Assembly: GCA_964036195.1 (NCBI GenBank)
Contig: OZ038460.1
Location: forward strand, 12,837,504 to 12,901,503
Direction: 5' to 3'
DNA length: 64,000 nt
Origin: Sphaerolaimus hirsutus
Taxonomy: Eukaryota > Nematoda > Chromadorea > Monhysterida > Sphaerolaimidae
Part shown: positions 1 through 12,238 of the stretch, in pieces
Position numbering within the stretch: the first letter of the stretch is position 1
Layout: each line of letters starts with the position of its first letter
The notes under the pieces: model-generated
What the model was told of the DNA's origin: nothing
The model's input: only the letters and a program-made list of their open reading frames with translations
The model's database searches: none
Translations under genes and position numbers: made by a program

Positions 1-365
1 TTTTTGTCGAACCGTAAGGGCGCTATTTACATTTGTAGATTTTCACTGGCAACCTGTGTCAAAGATATGTTCTGCCTGCAATTGAGCTGTTAAAATTTTT
101 GCTACAATTTTTAATGGTAGGTAAAAATATTGCCGTTGTGCTTCAAGCATCATTTGAGTGGAAAGAACTTAAAATAGAGGTAACATCAATAGTTTCTTCC
201 CTCAAAGAAATTGTCTCACAGAGGAACTCACGCGAAATCGCTCTGTTTTTCTCTGTGGCCATTGTTTGAAGTTGGTACTTTGGCATTGCAATGTCTATTT
301 TTAGACCTAAACAAACAACCTTCCTTTTAATTCTTCTATTTGTAAGTTTTTGTAAATGTCGCGAC

Positions 366-736
366 CAGGGTTGGCAAATTTAAGAAGAACCTTTTTTCCA
401 ATGAAAAAATAATATTGAAAAAAATATAGCCACACTGAGGCTCGAAACGAAATTTTCGTAAACGACCATCTTAATGAAAATACTAATTTGGCAGGAAATC
501 TGTTGCCGCTTCATGATTTTTCTATGAAGTGATGACCACAAAAAAGTTCTCCGCAAGCAGTGTTTAAGTCGACCATTTAAGGATTGACCATTTAACTCGA
601 ATGTTTTAGTAAACTGACTTCGACAATCAAAATGATATGCAATGACATCAGAGTAAAAATATGGTGCAGAAATTTTGAAAAAAATTTTTAGTCAAATAAA
701 AAGTTTAATTTAATTAATTTTATAAAACCAACCCTG
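366..736. mobile_element. hAT-like non-autonomous element
   Basis: Ends are CAGGGTTGG and CCAACCCTG, typical of hAT tips. Flanking octamers GTCGCGAC and GTTGCGAT match at 6 of 8 positions, so this is an old 8-bp target duplication. The interior is AT-rich with no transposase frame. Confidence 0.6.
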
Positions 737-1373
737 GTTGCGATTGCTTGCATCATGTTCGTAAAATTGTCAAAGAAAAACTGCAATTTTTCGAGGAACG
801 TTCGTTCACATACATTTCGCACAAGTGTGTGCGAATGTTCTTCACGTATCGCTTGCAGCAGTTCAGCGTGCGGCGCATGTTAATGGCAACAAAAGACTTG
901 GTCACTGACACCGGTAGTGGCAACCGACAGTACGTGTCCCGCTAGTTCGCAGTCGTCTACAGTGTTTGTAAAACACATTGCACTCTTGGGAACTACTCTG
1001 ACCATGGGAAGTACCCACAGCGCGAATTGCCCTGTGTAGTTGTGCGAAAGTTTAAGAGCAACTCATTATGTGCAGTTTCGTGAGAGTTTCGCTTATTATT
1101 TTGAAGCTGGAGCGCGGAAGCATGAGAAAATGTACCGTAAAAGTGCGGCAGAGTGTAGCCACTCAGTTGCTTTGAATCACGATAACCCGGCTAATGTTTA
1201 GTTACGCATTGTGAGAATTTCATTACTATAGGTAGATCTGAGTGTATTTGTGAGCATGGACATTTCCAGGTCCATTCATGCACTTTTCATTTCAATCCAT
1301 CCATCTTATCGCATTGTGAAATATGTTGAGGGTTTATTCCTTTCGCTGTCAGCGTTGAGATAGCATACCTACA
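737..1373. other. Unassigned intergenic DNA
   Basis: No exon-like block, RNA gene or bounded repeat was recognised. The 65-codon frame at 748-945 has no splice context or family resemblance. Confidence 0.4.
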
Positions 1374-1992
1374 TACCGTATATCCTCGAATAAGTCCGGG
1401 GGGAGTTTTTTCGTCAGAATTTTTTGAGGGTGGACTTATTCGAGGGGGGACTTATTCGAGGGGTGGAGTTTTTTAAATTAAGTAAACTGCATGATCAATA
1501 TATTATATACCTAGATGGGGTTCAATTCATGCATGTATCTGTATTTAATGCAATGAAATCAATGCTAGTAAACATCATTTGCAAAAGAATACCCTAAATC
1601 CTCAAATAAGACCCCAGGGGAGTTTTTTTTTCGTCAGACGTTTTGGAGGGGGGAGTTATTCAAGGGGGGGAGTTATTCGAGGGGGGAGTTATTATTTCCT
1701 CAGGAAATGTGGACTTAATTCATTGTATGGATGCAGTATGTAAACTCGTTTAATTCAGGTATTTCACCGTCCAATAACAACATAACAATGTGTATACACT
1801 GCATACACATTATGTATCTGCTGTCGCTGTCATAGGCTACTATTCTTTTATAGTTTTGCATTGTATCCTTTTCATCATAGGGAGGAGTTTTTGAGAGGGG
1901 GGAGTTATTCAAGGGGGGGAGTTATTTTTTCCTCACCCCGCCAGCAGGGGGGACTTATTCGAGGGGGGGGTCTTATTCGAGGATTTGCGGTA
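1374..1992. mobile_element. G-run terminal-inverted-repeat element (GR family)
   Basis: It starts ACCGTATATCCTCGAATAAG and ends with the inverse (CTTATTCGAGGATTTGCGGT). Inside, short blocks of the type TTATTCGAGGGGGGAGT recur, and a second diverged copy seems embedded near 1590-1700. This is the most frequent repeat of the window. Intact copies look flanked by TA. No coding capacity is visible. Confidence 0.75.
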
Positions 1993-2059
1993 CATTCTTT
2001 TTAATGTACACATACATATTCACATCAGTTTTATACATATGCGACTTTCCCACACATAG

Positions 2060-2158
2060 AGTAGGGGGTGTTAATCGAGGGGGGAGTTATTTTTTCCTCA
2101 GTCAGCTAACAGGGGGGAGTTATACGAGGGGGAGGACTTATTCGAGGAATTACGGTAA
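2060..2158. mobile_element. GR-family fragment
   Basis: A right-end fragment of the G-run family: G-rich blocks with GAGTTATT spacing close with TTCGAGGAATTACGGTA. It lacks a left end. Confidence 0.6.
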
Positions 2159-2713
2159 ATATAAGGTCTTTGCTTTCAGTAGCTATGCCGCATGCTTCAT
2201 CTAATGCTTGCATCAGATGATTATGTATTACTTTGCATTGGGGAATCGGATAGCGCCTCGATTACCCAGCTGTTATTAACCAATCTTGTGTGTGCAGCGC
2301 ACTGGATAAAGAGTCTGTCGCTCCACTCCAGTGCTGGGCCAGCTTATTCAAGCATGCGTTGCTGAAATCATCAGCTCGAGTTGATGCAGGCAAGTCATGG
2401 GCTCAATATTGTTCTGCTTGATTTCATCAAACCCTTTTTTCATGCACACAACGTTGATCCTCGTGCCAGAAAAAGTAATTTCAGTTTATTAGATCGGTTT
2501 GTGAATACTGCTGTTTATCCAGTGCACAGCTATTTATCAGTGAAAAATGGGTGATATGAGAAATATGATTAAACATAATGTTAGAAAATTTCTTAAAAAC
2601 CAAAACTGTTTCAATCTCCCTGAAATGTCAGAAAAATATGGGTACGTATAAATCTTATCTTTTTACTGTTTCTGACATTGTTAAAAATCTTAGAAAATCT
2701 CTCAAAGAGAACA
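2159..2713. other. Unassigned intergenic DNA
   Basis: No gene, RNA or bounded repeat recognised in this AT-rich stretch. Confidence 0.4.
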
Positions 2714-3137
2714 TACCGTATTACCTCGAATTATCCCCCCCTTGAACTAACCCCCCCTCAAATTACCCCCCTCAAAATGGGCTGGGGAAATAATAAACCC
2801 CCCTCGAAATACCCCCCCTCCGGAATGATGTACATCATGTATGCAATGTACATGATGTATTTATTACTACTTATTTGCATCGCAGCTACACTTATACGCT
2901 CATTTGTGTACAGATGTACATCTATTTATAGCCCCAAAATGACCTATTTTCTCACATTTATTACCGTTTTTGTGTAAGAAAAAGCGTATTCTTTAGTATG
3001 AATTTAACGAAAATTTCTGGCGAAATAATGAAACCCCCCCCCTCGAATAACCCCCCCCCCCCGTCGAATTAACTCCCCCTCAAATTTTGCTGGATAAATA
3101 ATAAACCCCCATGGGGGTATTTCGAGGTAATACGGTA
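2714..3137. mobile_element. GR-family element, C-run orientation
   Basis: Bounded by ACCGTATTACCTCGAAT and the inverse ending GAGGTAATACGGTA. Internally it carries C-run blocks at both ends and a core with an imperfect palindrome around GTACATCATGTA. The same core recurs near 34.9 kb and 54.2 kb, so these are one subfamily. Confidence 0.75.
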
Positions 3138-3562
3138 CCGTATTTCCTCGAAATACCCCCCGGGGGTGATTGTTTCATAGTGGTCCCGAGAGGGGGGGGT
3201 TAAACGAGGGGGGGTATTTCGAGGGGGGGTTATTATTTCACAAAAAATTTTTTGAAAACCAAGTACGAAATTCTCGTCTGAAACGTACGCAGACGTCGAA
3301 AAATGCAACAAAAACTGCCATTTATAAGGTTATGTAGACTAATATTAGTATGTAGATGGTATGTACACTGTTCTAACGTGACACCGACATTGTTTTAACG
3401 TGTGTTCTGCAGTACACAGAACACAAACTACAGTTATTGTCATGTACGTTCCCTTTACACTCAATTTGGGGGAGTATTTCGAGGGGGGGTGATTGTTTCA
3501 TAGTGGTCCCGAGAGGGGGGGGGTCAAACGAGGGGGGGGGGTATTTCGAGGAAATACGGTAT
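3136..3562. mobile_element. GR-family element adjoining the previous copy
   Basis: Begins TACCGTATTTCCTCG directly at the end of the preceding copy and ends GAGGAAATACGGTA. The two ends carry nearly the same G-run block (around 3165-3230 and 3475-3550). The side-by-side arrangement suggests insertion into the TA edge of an older copy. Confidence 0.7.
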
Positions 3563-3773
3563 ATTAAAATCTCTGTGGAGAAAATATAGGTAAATATAAA
3601 AAAGTTACATGATTTTTTATATTTTCTGATATTTGCTGCTTGGACCTGCATAATGCTAATGCTGCACAGTGTGTGTTTCACGTTTATAGGGGGCCTCGTT
3701 TATAGGACATTTATCATTTATCATCAATTTTTTTGATGATTGATTCACAAAAATACAAATGAGTGGGCTGGTG

Positions 3774-4467
3774 GGGCCAGTTCTGCAAGTGGCAAAGTAA
3801 AAAGGAAAACTTTACTCTTCACTCTTCACCTAACTCTTTATTTTACTTTTGACTTTTGACTTTTGACTCTTTACTTTGCCACTGGCAGGATCAACACCAG
3901 GAGGCAATCCCAAGGCCTGCAAAATGTAAAGTTAAGTGTCAAATGTCATGCAGAATGTCAAATGTCAAGCAAAGTGTCAATTGTCCTGACAAATGTCATG
4001 CAAAGTGTTAATTGTGTATCCAAATCTTATGTTTTTATTGTACCCAGATCATATGCTTTTGTATCCAAATCTTATTTTTAAACATAAAATTTGGATACAA
4101 AAAAAATAAAGATCTGAATACAGAATTGACTCGTTGGGAGTGCCCCCCTGCTGCTGGTTCCGATAGTGGCAAAGTAAAGGGTAAAGTTAAAAGTGAAGAG
4201 TAAAGTGAAGAGCGAAGAGTAAGGTTTTTCTTTTAACTTTGCCACTTGCAGAATTGGTCCCGGTTCCGCAAGTGGAAAAGTGAAGAGTTGAGTAAAATGG
4301 TAAATGATAAGTTAAGAGTAAAGTTAAAAGTTAAGGGTTGAGTAAAGTCATTTGTCGTTTTACTTAACTCTTTACTCTTAACTTTACTCATAGCTTGTGA
4401 TTTGTCATTTTACTCAACCCTTAAGTTTTTACCCTTAACTTTTCCGCTTGCGGAACTGGCCCCACCC
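3774..4467. repeat. Cluster of hairpin elements, introner-type family B plus relatives
   Basis: Several foldback units lie side by side. 3774-3889 runs from CCAGTTCTGCAAGTGG to CCACTGGCAGG. 4158-4257 and 4258-4467 have the TTCCGCAAGTGG and CTTGCGGAACTGGCCCC tips seen on the intron at 25473-25681. Part of a family A unit (about 3890-4010) and a small hairpin based on TATCCAAATCTTA (4015-4112) are interleaved. Stems are made of AAGTAAAGAGT-like near-repeats. Confidence 0.7.
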
Positions 4468-4937
4468 AGGCCCCCAGACCACTTGATTTTCTTAACTGTG
4501 AGATCCTATGCGCATGCAATCTATCGCTATGTACGCTAAGCCGTCTCTCTCTCTCTGCGAAATCTTACTATTTATAATACCTACCTAATTATTATATTAA
4601 TACTCTTGATGTTGATTAAGTTCCTCTAGATTGCAGCGTGAATAACCCCCCATTCAGACGGGCAAAACATACGCAAAAGCATTAAGTCAGAAACGATGTA
4701 CTTCGAATCGGCAAAAAATAGAATGGGGCACGCGGAATTTTTCAGTGATAGGTGCTCATTATATAGTGTATGAACAAAAAATATGAAAAAATGAGTTGCT
4801 GATATCTATATCATTATCGGGATTTATATTATCGGGTTGGATTTCTTCAACTCCCTGGAAGCTCGCTCTGTTCGGAAAGTAGTGGTACAGCCCCTTTGTT
4901 CACTGTACTAAAATACTAGAGTAATAGAATACCTTTA

Positions 4938-5226
4938 TGCCGCATTTGCTTGAATAATTCCCCTCTCGAATAGTTCTCCCTGTAAGACGAGTGAAGAAAA
5001 AACGATTCCCCCTTTGAATAGTTCCCCCTCAATGTAAATGGTCATTTTGTTGCGTTCAATTTGAACAAAAACGTCATTTTATTGTGTTATTCAGGCATAT
5101 TTTGTGGAATGAGCTTTGTGGATACCATGGATAATTCCCCCTTGGATAATTCCCCCTCGAATAGTTCCCCCTCAAAAAGTCTGACGAAAAATTATTTCCC
5201 GGGGAGATGATTCAAGCAAATACCGT
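4938..5226. mobile_element. GR-family variant (TTCCCCC type)
   Basis: Left end GCCGCATTTGCTTGAATAAT, right end ATTCAAGCAAATACCG inverted. Inner blocks TTCCCCCTCGAATAGTTCC repeat on both arms. Confidence 0.6.
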
Positions 5227-5597
5227 GTATGTATACCATATATTTAAATATACGTTTAAACTACCCAGGCATTTTTTTATAAAATCCAGCTCGCGCACAA
5301 TCGTCGCTGTAGCGATAACCGCCTGCAAATTTTGCTGATGTTAACGCAAAACGCATGATTATTACCCAGGTGATTTTTTAGAGTTCTTATTACAGCAGTT
5401 ATTGCTCAGCCGATTGTTATCGGTCAAACTTTCAAATGATCGGAAAAACATGAAGAACACTGTGAAATAAGTCAATTGAGCATATTTGCGAACAGATCTA
5501 GGGCTAGATTTTTATTCAGCTTTGCCAATGCCCTATTCACTTTCTATTGGAACCCGCACAGGCTAAATTTTGGAGAGCTTGCTCCGGCTTCGTACTT

Positions 5598-6928
5598 AGT
5601 CCGGCTGAAAAGTCCCCGGGCAGTTCTCGCCATTCACGCTAGGGGTAAGCTACGGTCATAAAATTTTGATGTTTTGGTTAAAGGTTAAGATATCAGGTGT
5701 TTTGAGTTTTCACCTAAAATTTCACCCCTCTAGCTCCACCCACTGCGGAACTGTGGGTGTTACAATTTCGGTCATTTTGTACTAATGTTCACATGGTGCT
5801 CTAGCTCAATGCTGTTTTGAGTAGTGATCATGAAACTTTGGCTAGTGTAAGCCAGTGTGTTGGCAATGTGCTGATAGTATTCAACACTTTCATCAACATC
5901 ATCGCTATTTAATTCAAATTAAATTAAAATTGATCAGGGTGATGTGCAAGAAACGTGGGAACTTGATCATGGGCTTTTTCCTGCATCAAAGACGTCATTG
6001 AGAGGCATGTCACACACCAGGCGGCAACTGGAGGAGAAGATAGTGAGCTGGTATGATCCTGCTGGACCAGCATTGTTGTGCTCACGGGAAACGGGGCTCA
6101 CTGCGCACATATGAGAAACGTGCAGTGAGTTTCAGCTGGATTGGCATGTGGACCTTGGACAAGAGGCAAAGCCAAGTCCACTAAGCCAACAACCAGAGGA
6201 GATTTGTGTTTGTGATGTGGTGTGGTTGTGTTTGGGTGGAACGTCGCTCGGCGACACGGGTCTCAAATGTTAACATCTCATATTCATAGATGGTCAACCC
6301 CCGAAGTGGACATGAATGATGAGGGAAAATGAGTTAATGAACATCAACTGACCTAAACACCCAAGTGCTCAGTACTCAAGATTGGTTGAAACATAAAAGT
6401 TAACGGTTCAGACCAATCACTCAAAACCCTATACAACTATGGGAATGCATGTTAATTGAATGTAGTGCCAGTACAACTACAACAGAATTTTCAGGGGAAA
6501 AAAGCATGGAGGAAGTGGTAGTCAGGTGGCAGAGGTGCATAGACTCCAAGGGGGGCTATTTTGAGAAGGTCAGGCAGAATGATGAATTTGGTAGTGAGAG
6601 TAGTGACAGTAATGACAATATGGGCTAGGCTTATGATATCATAGCTAATGTTGGTCGGTGCTGGCACATTGCCAACACTGGTGGCTTACACTAGCCAAAG
6701 TTTCATGATCACAACTTAAAGCAGCATTGAGCTAGAGCACCATTTGTACATCAGTACAAAATGACCAAAGTTGTAAGCCCCACAGTTCCGCAGTGCGTGT
6801 AGCTAGAGGGGAAAAATCTTAGGTGAAAACTCAAAACACCTGATATAATAACTTGTCAAAATTTTATGACCGTAACTTACCCCTAGCGCGAATGGCGAGC
6901 ACTGCCCGTGGACTTTTCAGCCGGACCA
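5598..6928. mobile_element. DNA transposon derivative with ~290-bp inverted repeats
   Basis: The left arm, starting GTCCGGCTGAAAAGTCC at about 5600, reappears inverted at about 6650-6927 with scattered differences. The ~770-bp interior has only broken frames. One short frame (6506-6628, +) reads RWQRCIDSKGGYFE, which resembles the C-terminus of mariner-type transposases; this is a weak match. No intact transposase is present. Confidence 0.55.
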
Positions 6929-6999
6929 AATAAATTCAGCACGTGTTTAGGTGGTGCAAACTTGAACTGGAGGCACTGATCGCTGATGCCATTTCCATG

Positions 7000-7473
7000 C
7001 GCGAGCTGATTGGTTCCGGCGGCACCCGCGGGCAGGTGAAATCGCAGCCAATGTTGCCTTGTGTTGCACTGCCGCATCAACGCCCTTTGCGGTCGTAAAT
7101 CGAGGCTTCATAAATACTGACATTTTTATTGTCTTGTGCCCGCGGGCCGCTTTTTTGGCGGATGCATTGCGCCATTTTACGCGGCAAATTGTCGCGTTTC
7201 GCTGTCGCAACGTCTCCGGACAGATCGGAATGAACATAAAAGTGCGCGCGAATGAGGCGCAATCTTGGGCGTGCAATCTAGTCGGCGCCACCGGCCGCCG
7301 CGGCGCGTCGCCCCAGCGTCACGTGGGCGCGCGATTGGAATAAGACATTGGCCGCTTCCTGTGGCCGCTCTTGCCCTCCTGATTGGTTATCTCTGCTGCG
7401 CGGCGACGCGGCAGCGAGCGCATGCGCCGTGGCCGGCCGGCCGCAAAACCTTGAGACTGGCGCGCATCAATTT
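7000..7473 (+). promoter_or_regulatory. GC-rich block, candidate promoter and 5' UTR exon
   Basis: A locally CpG-dense stretch in AT-rich surroundings, followed by a consensus 5' splice site (GTAAGTG at 7474). Frames through it on both strands are arginine/alanine-rich and mutually shadowing, so I do not call a protein. It could be the first non-coding exon of the rau-like gene 4.8 kb downstream; this is inferred only from orientation and position. Confidence 0.35.
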
Positions 7474-9339
7474 GTAAGTGTTGGCGCGCAGCGACTGGTG
7501 TTCATTCAGTGTTCGCGTATTCGTTTCATTCCATTCTTCAACTTTTGGTTCGCATTTTTAATAAGTTTTTCTGATTTTAGGAAGTTGAGTGCTATCCATA
7601 TACCACTCCTGCTTTCCAAGGTGTGAGAGCACTGTCTGGCGCGTCGATGTGAACGTCGCACAGAGAATTGCCCTCCGGCGAGCTTTTACGATGGAGTGAA
7701 TGTATTGCTAGGAAATTTATAATATCAGAATTTTACAAGTTCAATATTTGGGTGTTGTCCTATAAGCCGACATATGGTCTTACACAGATGTGTGCCTGAT
7801 TTGTTTAGGATTACTTCGAGATCTCGTATTAAAAATGTGATTTCATTGCGCCATTTCAAGTGATTGATGGCATTTATCACTCGGTATTTTGGTTGAAAAT
7901 GGATAAGCGCGTAAATATTTAGGTGCAGTGTGCACAACAATTTTATCTATTTATCTCGAGGCAATTGTGTCAGCCGATGTTTTACGTTTCACTTTTATTA
8001 ATACGATTATTCGGATTAATGTGGAACAAAATCCGTGCGAGCGAATGGGATCATGCCCTAGTTTGTCATTGCAATGACACATCGCATTATGAACACTGCA
8101 CATTGTCCCGCTGTTCAAGCACGTGCATGCGACCATTTGTGCATGAGGTAACAGATTTCATTCCATGACCATGGCACACCTGTGCCGCTGGAGACTGGCG
8201 GCCATATTCGTTGCAGTCATGCAAATTTCGAGTCTCGTTTTAGTTGACCTGCAGTTCCTCCACTCGACCTTTCTTTCTTCGCATGAATATTTTTAAAAAC
8301 GCAATTTTGATTTTTGAAATGCTCATCTGTCGCTTTCGCAAGTTTGATTTGAATGTTTCACACATAAGACGTCTGACGATTTTTTTTCATCATCATCGAA
8401 AATCTGTCTGAGTATCCATTCAGTTCCATTTGAAGATTTTATGCATTGATCTCCTTCATTTTCCGCAGTCGGTTCTAATGGCGCAGTAAATACCAGTGCA
8501 CAAGTAAACCCGGTGCACAAGTAACAATGTCCGGTGCCAATGTAGACCTGGTGCTTAGGTACGGCCCTCAAAATTGAGCACAGGGTCTTCATGTGCACTA
8601 CAGGGGTTCAGTATGGGGGGTTGGAGGGGGGTTGGGTTACCCCCCAAACGCTCCAGCTATCCACATACGTATACAGCGATTTTTATCCCTTTTTCCTTCT
8701 AAAGCTTGAAAAACCCCATATATTGAACCCCTTGCTACACCCCCCTCCAAAAACAACAAATATACACATGATTAGTGATGGAATGTCGCCATTTGAGGGC
8801 GCCAAAGTACGCCGCACCATGGCGCCCTTCTACTACTTTTGCTACTTGTGCACCGGGTTTACTTGTGCACCGACACCCCCCCCCCCCCGTTCTAATATGA
8901 GCTTCTGAACTGTTTATTTTTCGAACAGTTGAGACATAAGCCATCCATTAAGACAGTAAAGATTTATCTGCTTTACCGCCTTTCATAACCCATTTGCTTG
9001 CATAAGCTGCGCTTAGTCAGCAGTGACTGCACAGTTTTCCAGCCCAAGTAAATAAATATGTGCAGCGCGGCACTACTTTGCAACAGGTGTGGGCGCACTG
9101 AACAAACTTTCACACCGGACCGCAGAATAAAATGAAATGCTGGTTTGATGTCACAGCTTACATCGCTCTCAATCATCATGTCGCCGATTATGCAATGACA
9201 AAATGCGTAGATAAATATTTACATTTTACATATGTATTTTAATATTTATAAAAATATATAAATTAAAAAATAATAAATTAAATAATTTAATAATTTAATT
9301 AATTAAATAATTTATTTATATTTATTTATGTACATAAGT
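7474..9339. other. Unassigned DNA with one diverged inverted repeat
   Basis: Probably intronic or intergenic. Within it, about 8494-8873 is bounded by GCACAAGTAAACCCGG and its inverse CCGGGTTTACTTGTGC. It contains a CAGGGGTTCAGTATGGGG segment that recurs at about 38425-38560 in the first NDUFS6 intron. No exon recognised. Confidence 0.45.
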
Positions 9340-9532
9340 ATATACTCGGCGGACCGCAAAGTATGTGCAGAATCTTACCATAATTCAATGAATAAAATCT
9401 TGTGATAAATTTCATAATTAATCGATCCACAGTAAAAACGAACTATTATGATGAAAAACTGTAGAATTTTTGGTTCATTATTCAGATGGGGTATGGTAGG
9501 TTTCCATACTAAGTGTGATGTCCGCCGAGCAT
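9340..9532. mobile_element. TATACTCGGCGG-family element
   Basis: A ~190-bp element with inverted ends TATACTCGGCGGACCGCA and TGTCCGCCGAGCATATA and an AT-rich core. Relatives lie at 27282-27534, 49588-49856, 50028-50217 and 58124-58322. Confidence 0.75.
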
Positions 9533-9783
9533 ATACTCGGCGTACGTGTTACTCTGCCCGCGCACTGATTTATGTCTCGTGTTGGAAGCGTGCCAATGAT
9601 TTTTCAATCATGCGATTTCCGTAAAAATATGAAAAAAATTCATCGATGTGGATATGTTAATGAATAACATTATAACAACAATCTATTTTGTCATCTTTTC
9701 ATGAAACTCGGACGCGTTAACCATCGTTGGCACACTTCCAGCGGGAACCACGCGTGCAGGGTGTAAAGTAACCGGAGTATACT
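9533..9783. mobile_element. Related element, GTTGGAAGCGTGCC subfamily
   Basis: It abuts the preceding element and ends CCGGAGTATAC. Its inner inverted repeat pairs GTTGGAAGCGTGCCAATG with CGTTGGCACACTTCCAGC. Relatives lie at 19193-19444, 23196-23438 and 52157-52412. Confidence 0.7.
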
Positions 9784-10934
9784 TGATTATTTTTTATCCA
9801 CTTTTGATATTTTTATTATATTTTTATCCACTTTAGATATATTCATTATATTTTTATTCACTTTTAATATTTTTATTTTATTTTAATCAGATTTTCAAAA
9901 ATTCTGGTGTTGATACTCATTTATTAGTTATGAAATACGATAACATCCTCACTTGAATAGCCCCCGCCTGTATGACGGTACGCCACACATAGATAACTGG
10001 AAGTTTCGGATTTTTTCCGATAACTCTAAATCAGAGGTGATTATCCCGAATCCAAATCGCGATCCCCAACAGTTGACAACAATGACGCCCAGTCATTTCT
10101 CACCACCGGTGAGAAAAACACTGACACTTCTGAGAGAATTCTCAACATTGAAGCCCTTTGCATTGTCACTGCAAACTATGGCTTTGTTTGCTGCGAGCTT
10201 GTTCGAATCAAAGTTGGCTTTATTCAATTCGGTAGCTAGTTTGTTATTGTTGGGATAATCCCAGCCGATTTAGAATCACTGATCCGTGCGAGGATGTTTT
10301 CACGATGACGAGTCTGTTTCCCTTATTTTACAACAATTGGTAATCCTTCCTGTGTTTGTTATTCACAGTTCTAAACTGAATATTCTCTGTGCATCCTTTA
10401 AGTGTGGGCGTGAAGTTTGTCTGTGTAAATACCTACCGCGCATTTTTGACTGCAGAAATTAGCCGCGTAAATTGTAAACTGTATCGAGGTATCACACGCC
10501 GCGAGTAGCGAACTTCCAGCGCGTGGCAGTGTCTTCTTTTCTTACTTAAGAATTCATTCAGTAAACTTGTGTAGGGTACAAAGCCGTGAGTAATGTTTCG
10601 TCGGCGCATTTCAATGCCATCAATCAACAAAACGCCTCTGCCAGTCGTAACATTCTTCTTGTGGTAAGCATCTGATCTGACTCTTCAGCTTTTCAGACTT
10701 CCTCTTATATATTAGCGTCTTATTTGCTGTGTTGCTTTTTACGTTTTGCCCTTCCCGTTTTACCGCTATATTTATGTCACGGTAATTGGTACATAAATGG
10801 AATATTTATAGCATTTGTTTTTCACCGTTTCAATCTAAATTCATCTTAAACTAAATACCTTACGGCTTACACTTCTAGCCAGTTGTTCGATTTCTCCATT
10901 TATCTGCAGCGCAGTGAATCGCTGCGCTGCAGTG
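9784..10934. other. Unassigned DNA
   Basis: AT-rich, no bounded repeat. A weak exon-like stretch ends at a GTAAGC site at about 10662, but its phase does not join the rau-like exons, so it is at best a 5' UTR exon. Confidence 0.3.
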
Positions 10935-11223
10935 CAGAGTTGTTAAAAGTACCAAACTTTTTTCAAACTATACGTAAACGTAAACTATTTATTTTTTACT
11001 ACAGAAAACGTAAAGTAAATTTTTTTACTTTTACTAATGAGTAAACGTGAGTAAACGTACTTTTCCCCCCGGAAAACGTAAAAGTAAACGTAAACGTAGT
11101 TTCAAAAAGTATACGTAAAAGCGAGTATACCATAACTTTTTTCGGAGGAAACGTAAACGTATTTACCCTGTACTCGAGTATAAGTATTTATAGAGTAAAA
11201 GTAAATACGTTTTAACAACTATG
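10935..11223. mobile_element. hAT-like element with amplified GTAAACGTAAACGT motif
   Basis: Tips CAGAGTTGTTAAAA and TTTTAACAACTATG. Flanks CTGCAGTG and CTGCACTG match at 7 of 8, giving an 8-bp target duplication. Both halves consist of AGTAAACGTAAACGT-like repeats in opposite orientations. The same family is at 56799-57095. Confidence 0.8.
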
Positions 11224-12238
11224 CTGCACTGCACCGCGCCGCGCGAGTGACGTTTTCCTATTTAGGTGAAACTCGTAATTGCGACGATTTTAGTCGAAAT
11301 TCGATCTTGTAAGCCTAGTAAAAAGTAACACATTATTACTTTCTTTGCGCTCAATTTTTTTCCATGCTATGCCGCGCCACGTGAAAAACGATAAGTTAAA
11401 TAGTGCAGCGCCGCCGCGGCGCTATCATTCAAATAAGAAATAACCCCATGCTGTTCCACGAGAACTTGTGATTGTACTGACAAGTGGCAGTTCCACGCTT
11501 AGTACTTGCTCTGCCCCCCCCCCACTTTGCGCACACTTGAAGTCGACTCTAGAAGTAACCGTAGAATTGTTGGGTGAATATCAAATTCAAGCAGTACCTT
11601 TACTTTTACCGCAGCTACTTCTGTTGATGCACGTGTCGCATTAAAATTCGTAGTCGACATTTATTCGACCGGAAGATGCGCCGCCACTTTCACCTTTCTT
11701 CGGTCTTCTCCCATATATTTCCGGCGCGCATTTTTACACGTGTTCCGCAATGTTGCCGGCAATTTCAATCTGGCAGATGGATTACAGCTGTGCAGTGCAC
11801 CGCATTGGCGGCTCGAATTAGGTGAAGGCTGCGAAAATACACTAGATGTTTACCTGCATCTGCTTCTGTGGCTATGAAATCGGATGATGGGCTTCCTGTG
11901 GCGCTTATTATTATTCCTGCCGAACTCCAAAACACATTTATGGCCCTAATAACTTTTGTCCATTCCAATTTTCACATGCCGCATCTTTACAGCTTTGCAA
12001 ATGCGATTAGCGCGCCAGTTAACTCATATTATACACTCAAAATGGACGTTCGTTTTGCGCTTTTCTACGTTACGTATTTATGTATTTTTATGACCCTCCA
12101 AAAACTGCGATAAAACTATGTACCTGTTTTCCGCAGCGCATTTTTGACCAGGATCCATACAATCTTTATACATATCTTTTTGCAGCACGACTATCTACCG
12201 ACGCTTTCAATCGAGGCGACCGCCCGTCGCCTTCGAAC

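Noticed and set aside
6506..6628. A mariner transposase gene
   Set aside because: Only about 40 codons of possible C-terminal similarity remain, with stops and no catalytic region visible.
12136..12185. In-frame extension of rau-like exon 1 upstream to an acceptor at 12135
   Set aside because: The stretch before 12186 is T-rich and ends TTTTTGCAG, as expected of an acceptor tract; coding use remains possible but is less likely.
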